From NCBI RefSeq assembly GCF_014196345.1, contig NZ_JACIDN010000011.1:1-64000 (forward strand): DNA of 64,000 bases, in the 5' to 3' direction. Positions within the stretch are counted from its first letter, which is position 1. Every line of letters begins with the position of its first letter. Both the position numbers and the translations under genes were made by a program. The notes under the pieces are model-generated. The model was not told the origin of the DNA. It made no database searches and saw only the letters and a list, made by a program, of their open reading frames with translations. The DNA comes from Methylobacterium brachythecii. GTDB taxonomy: Bacteria; Pseudomonadota; Alphaproteobacteria; Rhizobiales; Beijerinckiaceae. Below, in pieces: positions 23,777 through 30,949 of the stretch.

Positions 23777-26644
23777 TTACAGCGTTCTGCGAATCTCTTC
23801 GACCCGATAGCACTCGATCTGATCGCCGGCGCGCATGTCCTGGAAGTTCTCGAAGGACATACCGCACTCGTAGCCCGAGCCGACTTCCTTGGCGTCGTCC
23901 TTGAGGCGCTTGAGCTGCGAGAGCTTGCCCTCGTAGATCACGACGCTGTCGCGAACCAGGCGGACATGGGCGCCGCGCTGGACTGTGCCATCGGTGACGC
24001 GGCAACCGGCGATCTTGCCGACCTTCGAAACGTCGAAGATCTGCAGGATCTGCGCCTCGCCGAGCTTCTCCTCGCGCAGCGTCGGCGGGAGCATGCCCGA
24101 AAGCGTGTCTTTGATGTCGTCCACGAGGTCGTAGATGATGCTGTAGTAGCGGATCTCGGCATCCGAGCGCTCGGCGGCCTCGCGGGCCTCCTTGTGGGCG
24201 CGCACGTTGAAGCCGATGACCACGGCCTTCGAGGCGGTAGCCAAGGTGATGTCGGATTCGGTGATGCCGCCGACACCCGAATGCAGGATACGCGCGGAAA
24301 CCTCGTCGTTGCCGATCTTGCCGAGTGCCCCGACGATCGCCTCGACCGAGCCCTGCACGTCGCCCTTGATGATGACCGGCAGTTCGCGGCGGCCGATGCC
24401 TTCCTTGGCCTCGCGCATCATGTCGACGAGCGAGCGGTTGGCGCCCCCAGTGCGGGCGGTCATGCGGTCGCGCTTGATCCGGGCGCGGTACTCCGCGACC
24501 TCGCGGGCACGCGCCTCGTTCGGCACCACGACGACGCGCTCGCCGGCATCGGGCGTGCCGTTGAAGCCGAGAACCTCGACGGGAACCGACGGCCCCGCAT
24601 AGGGGATGTGAGCACCCTTGTCGTCGATCAGGGCGCGCACGCGGCCCCATTCGGCGCCGGCCACGATGATGTCGCCGGTGAACAGCGTGCCGCGCTGGAC
24701 GAGCACGGTGGCGACCGGGCCACGGCCGCGATCGAGCTGAGCTTCGATGACGGTGCCTTCGCCGTCGCGCTGCTCGTTGGCGCGTAGGTTCATGATCTCT
24801 GCCTGCAGCTGCAGACCTTCCAGCAGCTCGGGCAGACCATCGCCGGTCTTGGCCGAAACCTCGAATTCGAGGGTCTCACCGCCCATCGACTCGACCTGGA
24901 TGTCGTGCTGCAGCAGCTCGGTACGGACCCGCTGCGGGTTCGCATCGGCCTTGTCGATCTTGTTGATCGCGATGATCAGCGGGACGCCCGCCGCCTTGGC
25001 GTGGGCGATCGCCTCGATCGTCTGGGGCATGACGCCGTCATCGGCCGCCACCACGAGCACGACGATGTCCGTCACCTTGGCGCCGCGGGCGCGCATGGAG
25101 GTGAAGGCGGCGTGGCCGGGGGTGTCGATGAACGTGATCAGGTCGCCGGACGGCGCCGCCACCTGGTAGGCGCCGATATGCTGAGTGATGCCGCCGGCTT
25201 CGGCGTCGACCACGTTCGCCTTGCGGATCGCGTCGAGCAGCGAGGTCTTGCCGTGGTCGACGTGACCCATGATCGTCACGACCGGCGGACGGGTCTCCAG
25301 ATCCTCCTCGAGATCCGGCTCCTCGGAGCTGAGGCCTTCCTCGACGTCGGATTCGGCGACGCGCTTGACGGTGTGACCCATCTCCTCGGCGATGAGCTGA
25401 GCGGCATCCGAATCGATCACGTCGGTGATCTTGTGGATTTCGCCCTGCTTCATCAGCAGACGGATCACGTCCACGGCCCGCTCCGACATGCGGTTGGCGA
25501 GTTCCTGGATGGTGATCGTCTCGGGGATCGTCACCTCGCGGGCGATCTTTTCCTTCGGCTCGTCGTGCCGATGGCCGCTCATGCGCTGCTGGCGGCGACG
25601 GAACGACGCGACCGACCGCGTGCGCTCGTCCTCACCCGAGGTCGCCGTGGCGATGGTGAGACGGCCACGGTTACGGTCGCCGCCCGGCGATTTCGGGGTC
25701 TTGGGCGGCGTGATGATCTTGAGCGGCATGCCGGGACGGCGGATCACCCGCTTGGTCTCGGGCTCCTCCTCCGCCGCCGTGGCTCCCGAACGGGCCGGGC
25801 GCGTGACGGTGACGCCGTCGGGCTGGCGGGCCGTTGTCGGCGTGGCCGAACGCTCGGGCTCCGGGGCCGGGGCCGGACGGGCCATGAAGTTCAGGTCGCG
25901 CGGCTTGCGCACCTCGGCCGTGATCGTCCGGCGCGGCTCGGCGGGAGCCGCGGGCGTCACGGGAGGACGGGGCGCGACGGGCCGGGCCGTCGCGGCCGGA
26001 CGGGCCGGCGCGGCCGCCGGGCGCGGAGGCGTGGCGGCGGGCGGTGCGGTGCGGGCCGGGGCCTCCTGCGGAGCCTCCGCCGGTGCACTGCGGGCAACTG
26101 CCTCGTCATCGTTACGGCGGCGCAGCTCGTCGGAGGCGCGGCGGCGATGCTCGTCGTCCTGCTTGCGGCGGTCTTCTTCCTCGCGGCGGCGGGTCTCAGC
26201 GGCCTCGCGCTCACGCTGATTGGCCTCCTCGCGGTCGCGACGGGCCTGCCTTTCGGCATCAGCCAGGGCACGCATCTCCTGCTCGCGCTTCTGCGAGTCG
26301 GCGAGGGCACGGTCGCGCGCCTCTCGCTCGGAATCGCTCAGCGTGCGCAGGACCATACCGGAGCCCGATCCGGGGCGCGCGGCAGGCGGCCGTGCGGCGG
26401 GCGCGGCCGGAGCCGGCGTGGCGGGACGGGGCGGCGGCGCGGCCGGAGCCTCGCGCGTCGGCGCAACCGGTGCGGGCGCCGCGCCGATCGTGCGGCGCTT
26501 GACCGTCTCGACCAAAACCGACTTGGAGCGGCCGTGGGAGAAGCTCTGGCGAACCGTACCCTGCTCGATCGGGCGCTTCAGCGTCAGGGGCTTTGCCGGC
26601 GCCCTGTTCTGCGTCTTGTCGCCCGGTGTCTTCGTATCGCTCAT
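23777..26644 (-). CDS. infB: Translation initiation factor IF-2
   Basis: 955-residue GTPase that places initiator tRNA on the 30S subunit. A long low-complexity N-terminal region (Pro/Ala/Arg repeats and a charged coiled coil, to about residue 350) is followed by the G domain with GHVDHGKTSLLD (about 459-470), DTPGHAAF and NKID, then domains II-IV. The start overlaps the ylxR stop (ATGA). The long alanine/proline-rich N-terminal part is typical of Rhizobiales. Confidence 0.97.
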   Translation of the reverse strand: MSDTKTPGDKTQNRAPAKPLTLKRPIEQGTVRQSFSHGRSKSVLVETVKRRTIGAAPAPVAPTREAPAAPPPRPATPAPAAPAARPPAARPGSGSGMVLRTLSDSEREARDRALADSQKREQEMRALADAERQARRDREEANQREREAAETRRREEEDRRKQDDEHRRRASDELRRRNDDEAVARSAPAEAPQEAPARTAPPAATPPRPAAAPARPAATARPVAPRPPVTPAAPAEPRRTITAEVRKPRDLNFMARPAPAPEPERSATPTTARQPDGVTVTRPARSGATAAEEEPETKRVIRRPGMPLKIITPPKTPKSPGGDRNRGRLTIATATSGEDERTRSVASFRRRQQRMSGHRHDEPKEKIAREVTIPETITIQELANRMSERAVDVIRLLMKQGEIHKITDVIDSDAAQLIAEEMGHTVKRVAESDVEEGLSSEEPDLEEDLETRPPVVTIMGHVDHGKTSLLDAIRKANVVDAEAGGITQHIGAYQVAAPSGDLITFIDTPGHAAFTSMRARGAKVTDIVVLVVAADDGVMPQTIEAIAHAKAAGVPLIIAINKIDKADANPQRVRTELLQHDIQVESMGGETLEFEVSAKTGDGLPELLEGLQLQAEIMNLRANEQRDGEGTVIEAQLDRGRGPVATVLVQRGTLFTGDIIVAGAEWGRVRALIDDKGAHIPYAGPSVPVEVLGFNGTPDAGERVVVVPNEARAREVAEYRARIKRDRMTARTGGANRSLVDMMREAKEGIGRRELPVIIKGDVQGSVEAIVGALGKIGNDEVSARILHSGVGGITESDITLATASKAVVIGFNVRAHKEAREAAERSDAEIRYYSIIYDLVDDIKDTLSGMLPPTLREEKLGEAQILQIFDVSKVGKIAGCRVTDGTVQRGAHVRLVRDSVVIYEGKLSQLKRLKDDAKEVGSGYECGMSFENFQDMRAGDQIECYRVEEIRRTL

Positions 26645-27432
26645 TCAGTCCCAACCCTGGGGGTTTGCATCGTCCCGTCGACCGGCAGTCCCGCGTCAAC
26701 GGGCCGGTCCATCGTCTCATCGTCGTGCGGATCGGAGGCGGGTGCGCCGGCCTGAGCCGGGTGTGCCTCCGCGAACACCGTCGCCGCGCCCTCAAAAGCA
26801 CGGAGCCGACGCCAACGCGCGAGACAGCCGGTCGTGCCAGCCCCCGCGACGAGCGCAGCGTGTATCACATGATCCCGACCCAAGGCCATGTCCAATTCGT
26901 CTTCGGACAAGTCGTCGATGATCGGGACTTGATAAGTGGAGTCGCCCTGTCGCCGACGCAAGGCTTGGCCGATCTTGCGTCGGCCATCCGCGGCCCCGTC
27001 CGAGGCGTGGATCACGGCGGCGACGCCGGTGCGACCACCGATCTCGGCCTCGACCTTGCCGAAGCCCATGACCACACAGCCGGATTTGTTCGCCATGGCG
27101 ATGGCCTGGCGCAGGTCCGTGCGCATGCCCTCGGCGATGCGGTCGGCAGTATCGGGGGCGGCGTCGGCCCGCTCGTTCTTGAAGGCGCGGCGGAAGAGGC
27201 GGCGCTTCAATGCGGTCTCGACCGCCTCGCGCGTGCCGCTCACCCAGGCACCGCGGCCGGGGAGCCGCGCACGGAGATCGGGGACGACCTGCCCCTCGGG
27301 CGACAGCACGAAGCGGATCATCTTGCGCGGAGGCTTGGCCTCGCGCGTGACGATGCACGTGCGCTCCGCACCTTGTCGGCCCCGGCCGGGGCCCGGGTCG
27401 AGTTCAACCTCGCTGTCGATCGCCTCGATCAT
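26641..27432 (-). CDS. YlxR family RNA-binding protein with L7Ae-like C-terminal domain
   Basis: 263 residues. The N-terminal YlxR (DUF448) domain has RTCIVTREAKPPRKMIRFV and LPGRGAWV. The following 90 residues (AIAMANKSGCVVMGFGKVE) resemble a ribosomal L7Ae/L30e-type fold, as in alphaproteobacterial fused YlxR proteins. A disordered C-terminal tail is not assigned. The ATG at 27432 was preferred over a longer frame to 27510, which runs into nusA. It sits between nusA and infB as in most bacteria and overlaps infB by 4 bases. Confidence 0.9.
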   Translation of the reverse strand: MIEAIDSEVELDPGPGRGRQGAERTCIVTREAKPPRKMIRFVLSPEGQVVPDLRARLPGRGAWVSGTREAVETALKRRLFRRAFKNERADAAPDTADRIAEGMRTDLRQAIAMANKSGCVVMGFGKVEAEIGGRTGVAAVIHASDGAADGRRKIGQALRRRQGDSTYQVPIIDDLSEDELDMALGRDHVIHAALVAGAGTTGCLARWRRLRAFEGAATVFAEAHPAQAGAPASDPHDDETMDRPVDAGLPVDGTMQTPRVGTE

Positions 27433-27454
27433 CGTGATCCTTGCGGGGCCCCCG

Positions 27455-29089
27455 TCAGGCGGCCGGCTGAGGTTCGGCGCCGTGTTCCGCGTGCTCGCCT
27501 TCGCCCTCACCCTCGCCTTCCTCGGCCTCGGGCTCCGGCAGCGCCTCGATCCAGCCGGCCTTGAGGCGCGCTGCCATGATCAGGGCCTCGGCCTCGGTAC
27601 GCGACAGCTCGAAGCCGTCGAGGAAGCCGGCATGGCGCACGGCCTCCGGCCCGCGGCCTTCGGTGTAGCCGACGAGGTCGTCGGTGGCGCAGCCGGCGAG
27701 GTCTTCGACGTTCTTCACGTCGTTCTCGCCCAGCGCGACCATCATCGGGGTGGTGATGCCGTCGATCTCGCGCAACTCGTCCTCGACGCCGAGTTCGACG
27801 CGGCGGGCATCGTGCTCCGCCTCGATGCGGGCGAGGTAATCCTGGGCGCGGGCCTGGATCTCGTTGCCGGTCTCCTCGTCGAGGCCCTGGATGTTGGCGA
27901 GCTCGGACGGGTCGACATAGGCGACCTCCTCGACGTTGCGGAAGCCTTCCGCCGCAAGCAGTTGGCCGACAGTCTCGTCGACGTCGAGCGCCTCCATGAA
28001 GGCCTGCGTGCGCTCGGCAAATTCCTTCTGACGGCGCTCGGATTCCTCGGCCTCGGTCATGATGTCGATGTCCCAGCCGGTGAGCTGGGAGGCGAGGCGC
28101 ACGTTCTGGCCGCGGCGGCCGATGGCGAGCGAAAGTTGGTCGTCGGGCACCACCACCTCGATACGGTCGGCCTCCTCGTCGAGCACCACCTTCACGACCT
28201 CGGCCGGCTGCAGTGCGTTGACGATGAAGGTCGCCTGATCGACCGACCACGGGATGATGTCGATTTTTTCGCCCTGGAGCTCGCCGACGACGGCCTGCAC
28301 GCGCGAGCCCCGCATACCGACGCAGGCGCCGACCGGGTCGATCGAGCCATCATTCGAGATCACCGCGATCTTGGCGCGCGAGCCCGGATCACGGGCCACC
28401 GCCTTCACCTCGACGATGCCGTCGTAGATCTCCGGCACTTCCTGGCCGAAGAGCTTGGCCATGAACTGCGGGTGCGAGCGGCTGAGAAAGATCTGCGGGC
28501 CGCGCACTTCCGAGCGCACGTCGAACAGGTAGGAGCGGATGCGGTCGCCCGGCCGGAAGGTTTCGCGCGGAATCATTTCGTCGCGGCGCACGATGCCCTC
28601 GCCGCGGCCGAGATCGACTATGACGTTGCCGTACTCGACGCGCTTGACAGTGCCGTTGAGGATCTCGCCGATGCGGTCCTTGTACTCTTCGTACTGGCGG
28701 GCGCGCTCGGCGTCGCGCACCTTCTGCACGATGACCTGCTTGGCCGACTGGGCGGCGACGCGGCCGAAATCGAAGGGCGGCAGCGTGTCGGAGATGACGT
28801 CGCCGACCTGGGCGGCCGGGTTGTAGCGCTTGGCCTGGTCGACGGTCAGCTCGCGGGCATCGTTCTCGACCTCCTCGACGACCAGCAGGTGGCGCGACAG
28901 GCGCAGCGCGCCGGTCTTGGTGTCGATCTCGGCATGGACGTCGGTCTCGGCGCCGTAGCGCGAGCGAGCGGCCTTGGCGATCGCCTCCTCCATCGCCTCG
29001 ATGACGATGACGCGGTCGATCACCTTCTCGCGGGCCACGGCCTCGGCGATCTGGAGGAGTTCGAGCCGGTTGGCGCTGACGACGGACAT
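27455..29089 (-). CDS. nusA: Transcription termination/antitermination factor NusA
   Basis: 544 residues: N-terminal RNAP-binding domain (MSVVSANRLELLQIAEAVAR), S1 domain, KH1 and KH2 (VGACVGMRGSRVQAVVGEL, LAIGRRGQNVRLAS), and two C-terminal helix-hairpin-helix repeats joined by acidic linkers. It ends in a Glu/Gly-rich tail. NusA modulates pausing and termination, including at the hairpin upstream of rimP. The ATG at 29089 is 58 bases after the rimP stop; an upstream frame to 29359 lies inside rimP. Confidence 0.96.
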   Translation of the reverse strand: MSVVSANRLELLQIAEAVAREKVIDRVIVIEAMEEAIAKAARSRYGAETDVHAEIDTKTGALRLSRHLLVVEEVENDARELTVDQAKRYNPAAQVGDVISDTLPPFDFGRVAAQSAKQVIVQKVRDAERARQYEEYKDRIGEILNGTVKRVEYGNVIVDLGRGEGIVRRDEMIPRETFRPGDRIRSYLFDVRSEVRGPQIFLSRSHPQFMAKLFGQEVPEIYDGIVEVKAVARDPGSRAKIAVISNDGSIDPVGACVGMRGSRVQAVVGELQGEKIDIIPWSVDQATFIVNALQPAEVVKVVLDEEADRIEVVVPDDQLSLAIGRRGQNVRLASQLTGWDIDIMTEAEESERRQKEFAERTQAFMEALDVDETVGQLLAAEGFRNVEEVAYVDPSELANIQGLDEETGNEIQARAQDYLARIEAEHDARRVELGVEDELREIDGITTPMMVALGENDVKNVEDLAGCATDDLVGYTEGRGPEAVRHAGFLDGFELSRTEAEALIMAARLKAGWIEALPEPEAEEGEGEGEGEHAEHGAEPQPAA

Positions 29090-29147
29090 GGTGGCGGTCC
29101 TTCTCTCGGTCGTTCTCGTGTTCGCCGCGCGAGCGCGGCGGATCAGG

Positions 29148-29879
29148 TCAGTGGAGGCTGTCGCGGTTCTTGAGCCGCACGGCCTTGGTGATCGCAGGCT
29201 TGGCGCCATCGGGCTTCGGCTTCGGAGCCTTGACGGGCTTGGTCTTCTTCTGGCGCACGGGCTTGTGCGGGACGGTGCGGACGGGCTCCTCGGTCTCGCC
29301 GTCGAGATCCTCGTCCTCGTCGTCCAGAGGCGGCGCGCCGTCGCGTCGCAGGGATTCACGGATCAGTTCGTCGGTGAGGACGAGATGCGCCTCGGCGAGA
29401 TCGCGCAGCGGCAGAGAGATCTCGCTCGGCAGTCCCGCCTTCACGTCGGGCAGATGGATCGGCACCGTGGCGCCGTCGGCGCTCGGCACGCCGATGATGC
29501 CGCGAAAGCGCTTGCGGCCGTCGAGCGGCACAGCGAGCTCGACCTTCGCCTCGTAGCCGGCCCAGCGCTCGAAATCCGAGACGCGCACCAGCGGGCGGTC
29601 GATGCCTGGCGAGGACAGTTCGAGGTAGTAGGCGCCGCCCACCGGATCGTCGAGATCGAGGAGCGGCGAGATCGCGCGGCTCACCGTCTCGCAATCGTCG
29701 ACGCTCATGGTGCCGTCGGGCCGTTCGGCCATGATCTGAACGGTGCAGCCGTTCGTGGGCGAGACCTTCACCCGCACGAGCCGGAAGCCCAACCCCTCGA
29801 TCGAGGCCTCGATCACGCGCGCCACCTTCGCGGCGACGCCGTGCTCGACCACCAACCGCTTCTCGGAAGCGTCCGCCAT
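29148..29879 (-). CDS. rimP: Ribosome maturation factor RimP
   Basis: 30S assembly factor, 243 residues. The core (EKRLVVEHGVAAKVARVIEA, RLVRVKVSP, DCETVSRAISPLLD, YLELSSPGIDRPL) is intact. A 70-residue extension rich in Lys/Pro/Arg follows; family members are usually 150-200 residues, so the basic tail is lineage-specific. The ATG at 29879 is preceded by a 140-base leader with a terminator-like hairpin. First gene of the operon. Confidence 0.94.
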   Translation of the reverse strand: MADASEKRLVVEHGVAAKVARVIEASIEGLGFRLVRVKVSPTNGCTVQIMAERPDGTMSVDDCETVSRAISPLLDLDDPVGGAYYLELSSPGIDRPLVRVSDFERWAGYEAKVELAVPLDGRKRFRGIIGVPSADGATVPIHLPDVKAGLPSEISLPLRDLAEAHLVLTDELIRESLRRDGAPPLDDEDEDLDGETEEPVRTVPHKPVRQKKTKPVKAPKPKPDGAKPAITKAVRLKNRDSLH

Positions 29880-29950
29880 GCCCTGCCCGATAGACCCGAA
29901 CTCGTGAAGAGGATTCGATCCCGGTGGCGCGTCAGGCGGCTGCGTTACGG

Positions 29951-29984
29951 AATAAAAAAAGAGCGGGTCCTTTGGGACCCACTC
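29951..29984 (-). terminator. Rho-independent-terminator-like hairpin in rimP leader
   Basis: On the minus strand GAGTGGGTCC pairs with GGACCCGCTC (one mismatch), then TTTTTTTA follows: a complete intrinsic-terminator shape. It ends 72 bases before the rimP ATG. It could attenuate the rimP-nusA-infB operon or end a short RNA made from upstream. Confidence 0.75.
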
Positions 29985-30024
29985 CCGTACCGCAGCCTGA
30001 CACTGCAACCAGAATGTTGCGGCA

Positions 30025-30053
30025 GACGTAGCGCCGGACGCCTCGAATATCAA
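30025..30053 (-). promoter_or_regulatory. Candidate rimP-operon promoter
   Basis: TTGATA (30053-30048) and TACGTC (30030-30025) on the minus strand with a 17-base spacer. It lies upstream of the terminator-like hairpin and gives a leader of about 140 bases. The -10 match is only moderate. Confidence 0.35.
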
Positions 30054-30259
30054 GAGATCTCGGCAGCGATGGCTGGGGCCGGGATGCACCCCACCGTCAC
30101 CGGCCCGTTCGGCGCTCTTCTCTGCGCGATCGCATGGCCACGGGAGAGTTTCATCCCAGGCAGTATCGCCCAAATTATATACAAAATGCAGCCAATAAAT
30201 TGGATGACTTAATCCCATTTGCAGTGTGTGTCGGCGCACATATCACCGAATAGTTCGTC

Positions 30260-30281
30260 ATATAGAAGTAATATAGAAGTA
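30260..30281. repeat. Tandem 11-bp direct repeat upstream of small secreted protein gene
   Basis: ATATAGAAGTA occurs twice in exact tandem (30260-30270 and 30271-30281), 50 bases upstream of the following start codon, inside an AT-rich patch. One-turn spacing suggests a regulator binding on one DNA face, but no regulator is known. Confidence 0.6.
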
Positions 30282-30331
30282 AAAACCATAACGACGACGA
30301 GTTTTAATCCAGATTGTACGAGGAGAATTTC

Positions 30332-30589
30332 ATGAAAGTGCAGTTGGCTGCCATGTGTGCCGTGGTTATGCTGGTCGGCATGCCGGTCCCACCAGCGATG
30401 GCATTCGGATTCAACGATTACTTCTCGCAGTCGTCTCCGCGGAAGGCCGACAGGCGGCAGTATCTCGGGGTTCACGATGGACCCAACTACGAACGCTGCC
30501 GCAGGAGTTCGGCGGCAGAGGGCAACGCCAACCAGCAGACGCGGCCGGTCAAACAATACGGCCAGACCTCCGGCGGCCCGCTCTGCTGA
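30332..30589 (+). CDS. Small secreted protein, unknown function
   Basis: 85 residues with a clear Sec signal peptide (MKVQLAAMCAVVMLVGMPVP, likely cut after AMA at about residue 24). The mature part is short, polar and rich in Gln/Arg, with two cysteines (YERCRR and the C-terminal Cys). An AGGAG ribosome-binding site lies 6-7 bases upstream of the ATG. No family recognised. The AT-rich upstream region with the tandem repeat suggests its own regulated promoter. Confidence 0.8.
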   Translation: MKVQLAAMCAVVMLVGMPVPPAMAFGFNDYFSQSSPRKADRRQYLGVHDGPNYERCRRSSAAEGNANQQTRPVKQYGQTSGGPLC

Positions 30590-30599
30590 GACGCGCAGC

Positions 30600-30833
30600 A
30601 TGTCGGATCATGAAATGGACGAGAGGCCCTGGAGTCCCACACACGCCCAGTGCCGTGAAATCCGGGCGGTCGCGGCAGGCAAGGCCGCGCCGCGAAACTT
30701 CAACGCCGCACGCGTGCGCGAGGAACTGTGCCGGCGGGGCATGCTCCGCCGTGAGGGCTCCGACCCCGTCCGTCATAGGCTGACGGAGCGCGGCCGGCTG
30801 GCGGCCGATATCCTGGTGGTGCCGGAAGACTAG
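30600..30833 (+). CDS. Small hypothetical protein
   Basis: 77 residues, cytoplasmic, basic. Composition and the segment VREELCRRGMLRREGSDPVRHRLTE suggest a small winged-helix-like fold (helix, turn, 'LTERGR' as in DNA-binding MarR-like proteins), but the match is weak. It begins 11 bases after the secreted protein stop, so the two may be cotranscribed. Function unknown. Confidence 0.6.
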   Translation: MSDHEMDERPWSPTHAQCREIRAVAAGKAAPRNFNAARVREELCRRGMLRREGSDPVRHRLTERGRLAADILVVPED

Positions 30834-30949
30834 CGGGCGTTGCGCGGCCAAGCGTAGCCTTGTGGGCCTTCGCGACCTACCATGCCATTGGACCGGCGGG
30901 GCTTCATTGGCCCAGCCGGCACTGGCTGAAGGGTCGACGTCACCGAACG

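Larger units (their letters stand above)
29880..30331. other. Intergenic region with rimP leader and upstream region of the 30332 gene
   Basis: About 450 bases without a gene. The left part holds the rimP promoter/leader and its terminator-like hairpin. The right part (about 30168-30331) is strongly AT-rich for this genome and includes a tandem 11-bp repeat. Confidence 0.7.

Noticed and set aside
24905..26755. Plus-strand frame opposite infB
   Set aside because: Shadow of the IF-2 gene's low-complexity N-terminal region.
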